Positions 26,504 through 34,093 are shown, numbered from the stretch's first letter. The stretch is 64,000 nt of DNA from Nitrobacteraceae bacterium AZCC 2146 (GCA_036924855.1 JBAGRP010000001.1:1550001-1614000); one strand, 5' to 3'. Made by a program: numbers and translations. Notes: generated from the sequence alone by a model not told the origin.

Positions 26504-27406
26504 TCACAGGTTGTCCCCCGGGTGAGGTACGAGCCCGCGTTTTCGCAAGCGCTCTGCAAACGGATCGACCACGGTTGATGCAAAGTTCAATCGCTCTGCG
26601 CCGTTTGGGTCCTGCGTGATGACAAGTTTGTACCCTGGCAACGTCTGCCGACTGACGATCTGGCGCAGGTCATAAGCGAAGTGCTTGATTGCCGATAAGC
26701 TGCCGGACTTGGCGTGGAGATGCACGACATCGAAGCTCCAGCCGCCGTTCTGACGACCGCCATGCTTGCGCACGAGGCGGTAAAGCCAACGCTCTAGTCC
26801 GCCGGTGAGATCGAAATAGCCGCGGTCGATGGTCAGCACGAGCGCATCGTTCAGGACGCCTGTGTAGAACCAATCCGGCAAGATCAGCTCGATGCCCCTG
26901 GCGTGGCCGTGCGCATCGGCGGTCTCCTTCCACTCGTTAATCCAGGAGAAACGATGCCGCCGTCGTTCCGTCGGTTGTCGGATCGACGTCATCACCGTGG
27001 TCGACTGAAGTCGGTCGAGTGCAGCCTTGAGGCGATCGTAATCGCGCACGCTGGTGCCACGGCCGACGAAGGTCAGGATTTCGAATGGGGTGGCCGCCAT
27101 CAATCGGGACGTTTTCAGACCGGCATCGCGGGCCTCAACGATTTGCGATGCGGCCCAGATCAGAACATCAGCATCCCAGATCGTCGCCATCCCATGTTCA
27201 GGCACAGCTTCGACACGGATCGTGACCGTGCCAGCGCGGAAATCGATCGGTACGATCCGCCTGGACTTCGCTAGAGAGAAGAACGGATAAGCCATCAGGT
27301 CTTGCGCGTCGCGCGCAGCCAAATCGCCTGGTAGCGCATGAAACAGATCGAGCTGATCGCGCTCCGAGCGGCGCCGAGCTTGGGCAGGGGATTTGCTGTC
27401 CGACAT
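26504..27406 (-). CDS. RepA-like replication initiator
   Basis: A 300-residue protein of the plasmid replication initiator A (RPA) family. The pattern is QLDLFHALPGDLAARDAQDLMAYPFFSLAKSRR, then ATIWDADVLIWAASQIVEARDAG, RLKAALDRLQSTTVMTSIRQP, and a winged-helix-like C-terminal half with GYFDLTGGLERWLYRLVRKHGG. ICEs of this type carry such a gene, probably for short-term replication of the excised circle. It lies 3 bp after the rdfS-like gene, so excision and replication would be expressed together. Iteron-like repeats follow its stop codon. Confidence 0.87.
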   Translation of the reverse strand: MSDSKSPAQARRRSERDQLDLFHALPGDLAARDAQDLMAYPFFSLAKSRRIVPIDFRAGTVTIRVEAVPEHGMATIWDADVLIWAASQIVEARDAGLKTSRLMAATPFEILTFVGRGTSVRDYDRLKAALDRLQSTTVMTSIRQPTERRRHRFSWINEWKETADAHGHARGIELILPDWFYTGVLNDALVLTIDRGYFDLTGGLERWLYRLVRKHGGRQNGGWSFDVVHLHAKSGSLSAIKHFAYDLRQIVSRQTLPGYKLVITQDPNGAERLNFASTVVDPFAERLRKRGLVPHPGDNL

Positions 27407-27409
27407 GGT

Positions 27410-27688
27410 TTAGCGCCGCTCTTTCCCTGCATAAGAAACGGGCGCATGGCGTTTCGCCGGCAGCACGGTGCCGGCGCCGGGATCGCTGGTTGACGTCTTG
27501 GTGCCGCGGTCCGCCCACGCCTTGAGGTCATCGATCGCGTAAACGACCCGACCACCGATCTTTCGGTAAGCCGGACCGGTACCGTAGGTTCGGTGCTTTT
27601 CCAGGGTGCGGCCGGAAAGGCTGAGGAATCGTGCGGCTTCGGCGGTGCGCAGGTATCGCGGCGGGAAGCCGGCGCTCGGATCGGACAT
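27410..27688 (-). CDS. rdfS: RdfS-like excisionase (AlpA/MerR-type HTH)
   Basis: A 92-residue protein with a small winged helix-turn-helix: PRYLRTAEAARFLSLSGRTLEKHRTYGTGPAYRKIGGRVVYAIDDLKAWADR, the AlpA/excisionase pattern. In ICEMlSym(R7A) the recombination directionality factor RdfS has this type and is activated by FseA. Here an fseA-like gene lies just upstream on the same strand and rep directly downstream. I infer that it steers the (unseen) integrase towards excision. An inverted repeat at 27776-27805 is a possible control site. Confidence 0.8.
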   Translation of the reverse strand: MSDPSAGFPPRYLRTAEAARFLSLSGRTLEKHRTYGTGPAYRKIGGRVVYAIDDLKAWADRGTKTSTSDPGAGTVLPAKRHAPVSYAGKERR

Positions 27689-27775
27689 CTGAAAAGCTCC
27701 GTGGTCGTCTGGAGCGCCAGCGAGGTCGGCGGCGCGTCGACGGGCACAATGGCGGAGCAGAGCCTCGAAGGGGGA

Positions 27776-27805
27776 TGCCGAAGATAAGGGGGCCCACTTT
27801 CGGCA
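27776..27805. promoter_or_regulatory. Inverted repeat upstream of rdfS
   Basis: TGCCGAA (27776-27782) and TTCGGCA (27799-27805), centres 23 bp apart, about 90-115 bp upstream of the rdfS start. The position suits an activator site; FseA is known to activate rdfS in ICEMlSym(R7A). The binding protein here is inference. Confidence 0.35.
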
Positions 27806-27820
27806 CCCTCGCGAGAGCGG

Positions 27821-28342
27821 CTATTTCTTTGAAGATGGTGGACGCAGCAGCGCACGATATCCGCCACGCATCAGTGCGAAACCGCTTTGAACCAAGCGAA
27901 TCGTTCGGTTGCGCAGGTCGTGCGTTCGCCAGTCGCGTTCGGAAATGCGCCTGGCGCCGAACAGGACTTCTGCAATTTCGCGATATGTGCTGCCGTCCAT
28001 GCGCGCGTCGAGCGCGCGCAGGGCGAGCGCCAGTCGCCGGCGCCGGCTCTCGGAGAGCGCATGCAGCGACGCTCCTGGAGGCCTGCCATTAAGGGCTCGC
28101 CACAGGCGCCTGCCTGCATCCGCGCGGAATTCGAAATCGCGGTCAAGGGGAAGTTCGACCGCATAGGTTACTGCAACAACCGGCGCTTCCTTAAACCAAA
28201 CGCGGTGCTCAACTCCACGCAGATTCAATACAACGTGCCACCCGTCAGGGCCCTGCCGCAACTGACTTTTATTCACGTCGCTGAGGTCCAGACTGACGTG
28301 CGAATGCGAGCCTACGAGTGACGCAGGCCGCACTGGGATCAC
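27821..28342 (-). CDS. fseA: DUF2285 protein, C-terminal part of FseA
   Basis: This frame encodes a 173-residue DUF2285 protein from a GTG at 28342, but its reading frame stays open upstream to 28408, where it meets the preceding ORF. Reading through gives FAADPHQSFLEQTIFWAPEVLP before IPVRPASL, which is the normal middle of fused DUF6499-DUF2285 proteins. The C-terminus has RRRLALALRALDARMDGSTYREIAEVLFGARRISERDWRTHDLRNRTIRLVQSG. It corresponds to msi171 of ICEMlSym(R7A), the second half of the excision activator FseA, made only after a +1 ribosomal frameshift. The fusion would be about 256 residues. Confidence 0.85.
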   Translation of the reverse strand: MIPVRPASLVGSHSHVSLDLSDVNKSQLRQGPDGWHVVLNLRGVEHRVWFKEAPVVAVTYAVELPLDRDFEFRADAGRRLWRALNGRPPGASLHALSESRRRRLALALRALDARMDGSTYREIAEVLFGARRISERDWRTHDLRNRTIRLVQSGFALMRGGYRALLRPPSSKK

Positions 28343-28400
28343 CGTCGGCAGAACCTCCGGCGCCCAGAAGATGGTCTGTTCAAGGAAGGATTGATGGGGA

Positions 28401-28420
28401 TCAGCTGCGAAAAGCCAACC
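28401..28420 (-). promoter_or_regulatory. +1 programmed ribosomal frameshift site of fseA
   Basis: In the upstream frame the codons are TTG GCT TTT CGC AGC TGA. A +1 slip of tRNA-Phe from UUU (28412-28410) to UUC (28411-28409) gives TTC GCA GCT GAT CCC, that is FAADP, and continues in the DUF2285 frame. Exactly this UUU-to-UUC slip within a conserved motif was shown experimentally for FseA of ICEMlSym(R7A). The stop in the zero frame lies two codons later. Confidence 0.85.
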
Positions 28421-28592
28421 CCCAACGATCGCGAAACTCCGCGCTTACGGCGAGATCGGCTGGCGAGGCACTCCGATAATCCTGTTGAAAACCGGGGTTA
28501 CGGCGCAGGCATTCCCACGCGAATCCGGCTAATTCGGCTTCTTGAGCACGATTATAGTAGGCATCCGACGACCTCCAGTTGAACTCTGACAT
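28401..28592 (-). CDS. fseA: DUF6499 protein, N-terminal part of FseA
   Basis: A 63-residue ORF: the DUF6499 pattern W.SSDAYYNRAQEAELAGFAWECLRRNPGFQQDY, then DRWGLAFRS and a stop. In related elements this domain is continuous with a DUF2285 domain. Here the stop comes two codons after a UUU-C slip site at Phe61. It corresponds to msi172 of ICEMlSym(R7A). On its own the short product is the default; the fusion, FseA, activates the excisionase gene. An 18-bp palindrome lies 76 bp upstream of the start. Confidence 0.85.
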   Translation of the reverse strand: MSEFNWRSSDAYYNRAQEAELAGFAWECLRRNPGFQQDYRSASPADLAVSAEFRDRWGLAFRS

Positions 28593-28667
28593 ATGCTTGT
28601 CCCCATTGCGCTACGAGATTGCGGCGCGATGATCTTGGGGAGCAATGGTTGAAGCTAGTCCTCGATT

Positions 28668-28685
28668 CTGCATCACGTGATGCAG
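28668..28685. promoter_or_regulatory. 18-bp perfect palindrome, candidate tra box
   Basis: CTGCATCAC|GTGATGCAG, perfectly symmetrical over 18 bp, which is the length of TraR tra boxes. It lies 76 bp upstream of the fseA ATG and 48 bp downstream of the qseM stop. A LuxR/TraR-type activator site here would put fseA under quorum-sensing control, as in ICEMlSym(R7A). Its sequence differs from the palindrome before luxI (8380-8403). Confidence 0.65.
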
Positions 28686-28732
28686 TTGATCGAACGCCGC
28701 ATAAGAAGAGAGAGTTCTTCTAAAAAATCGTT

Positions 28733-29020
28733 TCAGAGATTAGGATTTGATGCGCCGCCCCGCAACAAGTGGCGATATCCATGCTCGGTCATCCATTTTG
28801 CGCGGGCCAGATGCGTGTCGAACGCGCGCCTCGCGCGATCCGGCTCATGCTGCGGATCAATATGTAGCACCAGCTTTGCCACTTCGCGCCATTCTGCACC
28901 CTCCGCGTCAGCATCAAGCATTCGCAGATAGGTTATAATGTGCTCCTCGTCGTACACCGTGAGAACGGAGTCCGCTGGCGCTAGGTCGGCAACGTCGGGA
29001 TTTGAAGGCGGTCTCTTCAT
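28733..29020 (-). CDS. qseM: QseM-like antiactivator (small DUF2285 protein)
   Basis: A 95-residue DUF2285-type protein: DSVLTVYDEEHIITYLRMLDADAEGAEWREVAKLVLHIDPQHEPDRARRAFDTHLARAKWMTEHGYRHLL. Its C-terminal half resembles that of the FseA DUF2285 domain. In ICEMlSym(R7A), QseM of this kind binds and inhibits both TraR and FseA, keeping transfer off in most cells. Its gene is divergent from an XRE-type regulator gene (29249-29497), the same layout as qseM-qseC, and precedes fseA on the same strand. The assignment rests on family, size and context. Confidence 0.78.
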   Translation of the reverse strand: MKRPPSNPDVADLAPADSVLTVYDEEHIITYLRMLDADAEGAEWREVAKLVLHIDPQHEPDRARRAFDTHLARAKWMTEHGYRHLLRGGASNPNL

Positions 29021-29198
29021 GCGTACGCCATAGAGCGAATGATTCTAGTTTCCTGTAAGCCATTTTTTTCCTGACAGACTTACTTTAGCCCCATTTTGAT
29101 CAGGGCCACCAGCACGATTTGGCGTCCATCAACATCGGATCGTGAAATGATCGATCCACCTCCCCGTTCAACTGGAATAGCATATCCGGAGACGAATA

Positions 29199-29226
29199 GG
29201 AACGATCGTTCCTAGAACGATCGTTC
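29199..29226. promoter_or_regulatory. Two tandem palindromic operators (qseC/qseM)
   Basis: GGAACGATCGTTCC (29199-29212) and GAACGATCGTTC (29215-29226) are perfect palindromes sharing the 12-bp core GAACGATCGTTC. Their centres are 15 bp apart. They lie between qseM (minus) and the XRE gene (plus), 23 bp upstream of the latter's ATG. Paired operators for a dimeric XRE repressor are the clear interpretation; QseC of ICEMlSym(R7A) is known to act on two operators between qseC and qseM. Confidence 0.8.
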
Positions 29227-29248
29227 CGGTTCGGGTTCCCATATCGCT

Positions 29249-29497
29249 ATGGATCTCAAAGAGGTCATGGCGGTGAACATGCGTCGGAAACGCCACGATC
29301 TACAATTGACGCAAGAAGAGTTGGCCGAGCGCGCAGGTTTGAGCGCTCGTTACGTCGGCGCCATCGAACGCGGCGATGTATCGGCCAGCGTCACCGTGCT
29401 TGGACAAATTGCCGAAGCATTGGGTGCTGAACCGGGAGACTTGCTCAAGCGAACTAGCCGAGGGAGCAAATCGCAGGCCGCTTCAAGCCGGCCGTGA
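29249..29497 (+). CDS. qseC: QseC-like XRE-family repressor
   Basis: An 82-residue XRE/Cro-type helix-turn-helix protein: VNMRRKRHDLQLTQEELAERAGLSARYVGAIERGDVSASVTVLGQIAEALGAEPGDLL, with a basic tail. It is divergent from the qseM-like gene and preceded by two palindromic operators, so it probably controls both itself and qseM, forming a bistable switch. QseC of ICEMlSym(R7A) has this size and position. The stop lies inside a GC-rich hairpin that separates it from the convergent DUF736 gene. Confidence 0.8.
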   Translation: MDLKEVMAVNMRRKRHDLQLTQEELAERAGLSARYVGAIERGDVSASVTVLGQIAEALGAEPGDLLKRTSRGSKSQAASSRP

Positions 29498-29522
29498 GCG
29501 CCCCGCCGATGAGCGGGGCGCT
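29497..29522. terminator. Hairpin between convergent qseC and DUF736 genes
   Basis: AGCGCCCCGC, loop CGATGA, GCGGGGCGCT: a perfect 10-bp GC-rich stem starting at the last base of the qseC stop codon. No clear T-run follows on either side, so it may be a weak bidirectional terminator or transcript-end stabiliser. Confidence 0.55.
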
Positions 29523-29536
29523 GTATTCGGCTCGAC

Positions 29537-29860
29537 TTAGTCGCCGTTGGGCTTGCGGCTGCGGGACCAGATGAGGGTGAAGGTCTCGGCGTCTTCATCG
29601 TCGAAGAGGTTGGCGTAGATCGGGGCGGTGAAGCTCGGATCGTCGAGCTTGACCGAGAGATAATCGCGGCCCTCGCTGGAGCGCTTCGACCAGGCGGCAC
29701 CGATCTCGGCGCGACCGACGTAGACCCGGTGGCTCGGAGCGTTCTCGTTGGTCCGGTCAGTCTCGGGGACGATGCGGACGCCTTTAGTCTGGAGGCTCAG
29801 GGTGACGATTTCGCCCTGGAATTCCTGGCCGGACTTCTTGAATGAACCGATGTTAGCCAT
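29537..29860 (-). CDS. DUF736 family protein
   Basis: A 107-residue protein: MANIGSFKKSGQEFQGEIVTLSLQTKGVRIVPE, then APSHRVYVGRAEIGAAWSKRSSEGRDYLSVKLDDPSFTAPIYANLFDDEDAETFTLIWSRS. This is the DUF736 family, very frequent on ICEs and plasmids of Alphaproteobacteria. GGAGA lies before the ATG at 29860. A long structured leader (29963-30041) lies upstream. The function is unknown; the strong conservation and good RBS suggest abundant expression. Confidence 0.88.
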   Translation of the reverse strand: MANIGSFKKSGQEFQGEIVTLSLQTKGVRIVPETDRTNENAPSHRVYVGRAEIGAAWSKRSSEGRDYLSVKLDDPSFTAPIYANLFDDEDAETFTLIWSRSRKPNGD

Positions 29861-30390
29861 GTCACTTCTCCTTGCTGTTTCCGAGCCCGCGACCACCGCG
29901 GCCTCGATGGCGATCTGAAAGCCGAAGGCGATCGACGCCGCACCCGTTTGGGCCGCAGCGCAGCGGAGGATGGCGGCGGTGAGACTTTCTTGTTTCGCGA
30001 GGAATGGGCGAAGCCCAGGGGAAGAAAGTCTCACCGCCGCCGTTGCGGTTCAGGCGATCGAGGCGCAGCCGGCCTTCGGCCAGATTTAGCCAATGAGAGG
30101 TTAGGTGCTCGCGTGCGCTGAACAGCATCTTGGAGACGTGCCAACGAACAATCGGCTCAAACAAGAAGCCCCGCATTCCCGGCGAAGGAAAAGGAAACCT
30201 GGCGTGCAGAAAGGCGGCCCCTTGTCTCCGAACCGAAAGAAGCCAGCGTACCCGCCAGCAACCTCGGGAGCAGTCTGCCGACGAGATCACCCGGCCCAAT
30301 CGAAGCGTGAGAGAGGATCGCGATGTCGCGATCAACAACGACGCCCTGATATTAGCGTCATGCCAACCGAGAGATAACAGACACGCATAG
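29861..30390. other. Structured non-coding region upstream of DUF736
   Basis: 530 bases without a supported gene. They hold a long inverted repeat (29972-30041) next to the box GCGGAGGATGGCGG, which is also found upstream of the DUF2493 gene. The remainder, 30050-30390, shows no gene with a start signal or family resemblance. Confidence 0.5.
29963..30041 (-). repeat. Long inverted repeat with conserved box (leader of DUF736 gene)
   Basis: A perfect 20-bp inverted repeat: arm 29972-29991 and arm 30022-30041, with a 30-base loop that contains TTTCGCGA. The left arm overlaps the box GCGGAGGATGGCGG (29963-29976). On the minus-strand transcript the box reads CCGCCATCCTCCGC, carrying CCTCC, which could pair with a Shine-Dalgarno sequence. 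The same box, spacing and TTCGCGA recur at 32831-32906 with different arms. Confidence 0.6.
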
Positions 30391-30867
30391 TCACCGGCTC
30401 GCGGTCGTCGCCCCATTCGGTGGCTGAATAGGGCTAAGTGCAGCGCCCGGTGTAAGAGCGGGGTCGGTCTGCATCGACACATTCGCCCAAGCGATGCCCC
30501 CGACAGCGATTGCGCCAAGCACGGCGAACGACTCCCGCCACCATTCCGAGGGAATACCGAGGTGCGCAAGGGCAAGGGTCACACTATAGCCGGCGTGTGC
30601 CGCCGGGACCGCGAATAGTAGCCCAATGACCAGGCGCACGATCGGAGAGCGCGCGACGGAAAAAGCATACCGCCCGATCACGAATGTGAAACCGGCCGCA
30701 ACGAAGCCAACAACTATGGCACCAAACGGACCTGCTCCGGCTTGAAATGAATAGATCCCCACAGTCATGCCGACGAAGAACGGCAATGCGTGGATTGCGA
30801 GCGCGAAGAGTGCCCAGCAGAAGATGCCAAGCCCGACGATATTGAGAAGAACGCCTATGACAAGCAT
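30391..30867 (-). CDS. Predicted four-helix membrane protein
   Basis: A 158-residue hydrophobic protein. Four transmembrane helices can be seen: about 2-22, 24-45 (LPFFVGMTVGIYSFQAG), 48-70 (GAIVVGFVAAGFTFVIGRYAF) and 75-100, and possibly another at WRESFAVLGAIAVGGIAW. The C-terminal tail is Pro/Ala-rich. I chose the ATG at 30867 because AGGGGG lies upstream. I do not recognise a named family; similar proteins accompany DUF736 genes on rhizobial ICEs, so it belongs to the mobile backbone. Confidence 0.65.
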   Translation of the reverse strand: MLVIGVLLNIVGLGIFCWALFALAIHALPFFVGMTVGIYSFQAGAGPFGAIVVGFVAAGFTFVIGRYAFSVARSPIVRLVIGLLFAVPAAHAGYSVTLALAHLGIPSEWWRESFAVLGAIAVGGIAWANVSMQTDPALTPGAALSPIQPPNGATTASR

Positions 30868-31117
30868 GGTGATGGCCCCCTGAGAAAGGTTGCAAGGGTC
30901 GCGCCTTCCACCACCACCACGGCGCGTTCCAAGGAATAACCGATCCCATCGGTGTTTGGAATCCCTTACGGTCATGTTTCAGGCATGAACAAGCAATGCA
31001 GGAGAGCGGCCCGATCGCTGCCGCGATGGGGACCGAGATTGAACGGTGGCGCTGACGTGTCGCCGTGGCCGGCCTTCGAGACGGCAATCAGGAAGGCCGG
31101 TAATTCGATTGTCGTAG

Positions 31118-31570
31118 CTAGGCGGCGAGCTTGATCAGCCCGAGCTGCTGCAGCGCGGTGACGCCGTCGTCGAGCCCGATTTCCTCGGTGATCTTGCCGT
31201 CTTTCAGCTTGAGAACAGTCGTACCGGTAAAGCGCATTTTCCGACCGGTGTTCGCGGGCAAGGAGCCGGCCAGGAAATCGCCGAACGCGGGGCCGGTGTG
31301 CGTCCCGCCCCCTTGCCAGCGGCCGACCACATAGTCGCCCTCCGCGATTAGATCGGCCGCGCCCCAGAAATTGAGATCGGGAAAGGCCTTACGGAAATCC
31401 GTCATGAAAGCCTTGATGTCTTCCCGTCCCCGACGTGGCTCGTGCAGTGAGTACTGAAGGAGCATATCCGGCGCCGCGAGTTCGTCGACGATTCCGAGAT
31501 CGCACGTCTCACCCCAGAACTTGGTGAACCAGCGGCCGACGATGGCCTTGTTTTCATCTTCTCTCGACAT
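31118..31570 (-). CDS. SnoaL-like (NTF2-fold) ester cyclase family protein
   Basis: A 150-residue single-domain protein of the SnoaL-like polyketide-cyclase fold: NKAIVGRWFTKFWGETCDLGIVDELAAPDMLLQYSLHEPRRGREDIKAFMTDFRKAFPDLNF, then VVGRWQGGGTHTGPAFGDF and GRKMRFTGTTVLKLKDGKITEEI. This is an ester-cyclase-like group of unknown substrate. Start at 31570 with GAGGAAA upstream. It is a metabolic-looking gene inside the ICE backbone and may be cargo. Confidence 0.8.
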   Translation of the reverse strand: MSREDENKAIVGRWFTKFWGETCDLGIVDELAAPDMLLQYSLHEPRRGREDIKAFMTDFRKAFPDLNFWGAADLIAEGDYVVGRWQGGGTHTGPAFGDFLAGSLPANTGRKMRFTGTTVLKLKDGKITEEIGLDDGVTALQQLGLIKLAA

Positions 31571-31779
31571 GTTGTTTCCTCTTTGCTTCGTCGTCTGAAC
31601 TGACGATCGGATCGATCGATGCGATGGACTTTGGAGAAGAGACGTTCGGTCTGCCACCCGATTTCCGTCCTCTTCGCAAGGCGGCAAGGCGACCCTTTAC
31701 GACCGAAGGAAACAACCGTCACAGCTGCGCAAGCGAGTTTGGTGCGTGCATTATATATTCGAGGTGAGAGGGGTGGCGC

Positions 31780-32718
31780 TTACGCGCCACTATTGCCGAA
31801 TTTCCAGACGGGAATGCCGAGCTTCCGTGCCTTGTCAGCCAGGTTCTCCTGAATGCCGGTGCCGGGAAAGGCAATGACGCCGATCGGCAGCACATCGAGC
31901 ATTTGATCGTTGCGCTTGAAGGGTGCTGCCTTGGCGTGTTTGGTCCAATCGGGTTTGAAGGCGATTTGCGGAACCTTGCGGTGGTCGGCCCAGCGGGCGG
32001 CGATACGTTCGGAACCCTTCGGTGAACCGCCGTGCAGCAGCACCATGTCCGGATGTTTGGCATGGACCTGGTCGAGCTTGTCCCAGATCAGGCGATGATC
32101 GTTGCAGTCGAGGCCGCCGGTGAAGGCGATCTTCGGCCCGGCGGGCATTAGCACCTCGGTCTCGGCCCGGCGTTTGGCGGCGAGGAAGTCGCGACTGTCG
32201 ATGACAGCCGAGGTCAGGGCGCGATGGTTCACTATCGAGCCGCTGCGCGGATGCCAGTGCGATCCGGTCTGGCGTGCGAAGTGGTCGGCGGCCTGGTCGC
32301 GGAAGTATTCCATGCTGTTGCGCCGCTCGATAAGCGTCATGCCCTCGGCGGTGAGACGCTCCAGTTCGACCGAGCGGATTTCGGAGCCGTCCTGGTCACG
32401 TTGGCTGCGCTTCTGCGTCTGTTCGTTGTCGTCGAGTTCGCGTTCGATGCGTTCGTTGGCGCGGTGGAAGAGATTGACGGTCGACCAGAGCAGATCCTCG
32501 AGGTCGGGTTCGAGGCGGGTTTCGCTCAAGCTCGCGATGAGTGCGTCGAAGATGTCGGCGACGGCGGCCGCGACGATACGGGCTTCGGGTAGCGGCCTCG
32601 GGTCGGGTTCGTCCTGGAAGGGGCGGTAGCCGTGAAGCTGGAGTTCGGTAAGGACGTGATCGGTTGGGGACGTGGCGTATGGCTGCTCGTAGTCGGTCTC
32701 GTTGCGCTCGATCGTCAT
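31780..32718 (-). CDS. DUF2493 (SLOG-like) protein
   Basis: A 312-residue protein whose C-terminal third is the DUF2493 domain, a Rossmann-like SLOG relative: GPKIAFTGGLDCNDHRLIWDKLDQVHAKHPDMVLLHGGSPKGSERIAARWADHRKVPQIAFKPDW, ending VLPIGVIAFPGTGIQENLADKARKLGIPVW. The N-terminal part (1-190) is acidic and helical. SLOG-type domains bind nucleotides or their derivatives. Such proteins are standard on alphaproteobacterial ICEs and plasmids; the role is unproven. The ATG at 32718 lies downstream of a structured leader. Confidence 0.85.
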   Translation of the reverse strand: MTIERNETDYEQPYATSPTDHVLTELQLHGYRPFQDEPDPRPLPEARIVAAAVADIFDALIASLSETRLEPDLEDLLWSTVNLFHRANERIERELDDNEQTQKRSQRDQDGSEIRSVELERLTAEGMTLIERRNSMEYFRDQAADHFARQTGSHWHPRSGSIVNHRALTSAVIDSRDFLAAKRRAETEVLMPAGPKIAFTGGLDCNDHRLIWDKLDQVHAKHPDMVLLHGGSPKGSERIAARWADHRKVPQIAFKPDWTKHAKAAPFKRNDQMLDVLPIGVIAFPGTGIQENLADKARKLGIPVWKFGNSGA

Positions 32719-32830
32719 GGTGGTTTCCCTTTTGTCGGGTCGGTCGCGCTCATCGCGGCCTTCACGGCGACGAAAGGCGGCGGGCGGTCCGGACCTGCAC
32801 CGCGGAGCGCAGCGAAGTGGCCGAAGCAAA

Positions 32831-32906
32831 GCGGAGGATGGCGGGAGCCGGCTATTTTGCTTCGCGATGTAAAGCGCCCTTTAGGGCGCGACGGAAAATA
32901 GTCGGC
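32831..32906 (-). repeat. Long inverted repeat with conserved box (leader of DUF2493 gene)
   Basis: GCGGAGGATGGCGG at 32831-32844, then arm GCCGGCTATTTT (32847-32858) pairing with AAAATAGTCGGC (32895-32906), 11 of 12 positions. TTCGCGA and an inner hairpin GCGCCC-TTTA-GGGCGC (32874-32889) lie between. The box and the TTCGCGA are shared with 29963-30041; the arms differ in sequence but keep their pairing. Confidence 0.6.
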
Positions 32907-33015
32907 GGACGCCATTGCGTGGCCGGACCGCTTGCCGCAGGGTCGCCCTCTCAAGAAGGCCGTGAGCGCGGCTCTCTCCGGCAATGAGAAAGGCCTGGCG
33001 ATCGACGGCGCACCG

Positions 33016-34092
33016 TCAGGGCGGAGTACCAGCCGCATCCCCTGTTCCGGTCCAGACGCTCGTACTCAAGAACCGGACGGCGTCTTCAGGGGCGAGTTGG
33101 ATACGCAACGCTGCACGCAGCGCGTTGATGTCGAAGTTCCGCAGATCCTCATTGAAATCTCCATACTGCGGCGACAGCACGATCGCCTCAATCCCGGCCA
33201 CCCGCGTTCGGTCGATCAAGGCTTTCATCGCGCCATCGCCGGCTGGATCGTCGTCACGGACGATATAGAGACGGCGTAGTGCCGCCGGGAACAGGATGGC
33301 TCCGAGATGCGCGGCCGAAAGTGCTGCGACCATCGTCATGAAGGGTATGACGCAGCGGAGCGACAGCATGGTCTCGATGCCCTCGCCTGCCGCCATCACG
33401 TCGCTTGCCGGACCGAAGCGGACCGCGTGCCCGAGAAGATAACCCATCGCCCTGCGTGGCGTGTCGACCGGCGCCTTGTCGCGCCCGGACGGATCGAGCC
33501 AGGTGCGGTGCGCCCCGGTGATTGCGCCTTTCAGATCGGTAACAGCCGCGATCATTGCGGGCCAGATTTCGGTTGGGGCGTCTGCCTCGGGACGGTAGTA
33601 GCAGTGCGGATGGAATCGCAGGCTGTCGATGCCATGCAGGTTGGTGATGCCGCGTTGCCGTAGATAGGTTTCCACGACCGTGCCGACAATTGGCTTCGAC
33701 ATGGCGAAGAGCCGCCGTACCGATTCCTGTGATCCGGTTGGTACTGGTGACAGATGCGGTCGATAGTCCGATTGGGGTTCGGATCGCGGCAGGCTCAGAA
33801 AGCGTCGCGCCTCCTCGGCGACATCGTGGAAGTCGACCAGGCCGCAACTTTCCTTGATAACGTCGAGCAGGTCGCCGTGCTCACCGGTTGCAGCGTCGGT
33901 CCATTTGCCGGCAGGGCGGCTGCCGGTGTCCACGCCTTTCAGGCGGACGAACATCGAGCGGCCGGGCGTGTTCCTGACGTCGCCGACCTGCCAGTAATTG
34001 CCGATGCGACGTCCGTTGGAGAGATAATGACGGCACACCGCCTCGGCTTCGCGCGCGAGGCGATGTGCCAGCTCAGCCGCATTGCGCCGCAT
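33016..34092 (-). CDS. Toprim-domain primase-like protein
   Basis: A 358-residue protein with an N-terminal zinc-ribbon-less primase-like region (LAREAEAVCRHYLSNGRRIGNYWQVGDV, GEHGDLLDVIKESCGLVDFHDVAEEARRFL) and a C-terminal Toprim fold: VMAAGEGIETMLSL supplies the catalytic Glu and LYIVRDDDPAGDGAMKAL the metal-binding acidic residues. Genes of this type replace classical primases on alphaproteobacterial ICEs and plasmids. The ATG at 34092 lies one base after the stop of the helicase gene, so the two are co-translated and may act together in DNA processing. Confidence 0.85.
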   Translation of the reverse strand: MRRNAAELAHRLAREAEAVCRHYLSNGRRIGNYWQVGDVRNTPGRSMFVRLKGVDTGSRPAGKWTDAATGEHGDLLDVIKESCGLVDFHDVAEEARRFLSLPRSEPQSDYRPHLSPVPTGSQESVRRLFAMSKPIVGTVVETYLRQRGITNLHGIDSLRFHPHCYYRPEADAPTEIWPAMIAAVTDLKGAITGAHRTWLDPSGRDKAPVDTPRRAMGYLLGHAVRFGPASDVMAAGEGIETMLSLRCVIPFMTMVAALSAAHLGAILFPAALRRLYIVRDDDPAGDGAMKALIDRTRVAGIEAIVLSPQYGDFNEDLRNFDINALRAALRIQLAPEDAVRFLSTSVWTGTGDAAGTPP

Positions 34093-34093
34093 G

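Noticed and set aside
27821..28592. Reading the split DUF6499/DUF2285 gene as a pseudogene
   Set aside because: The junction is exactly the UUU-C slip of the known FseA mechanism, and both halves are otherwise intact.
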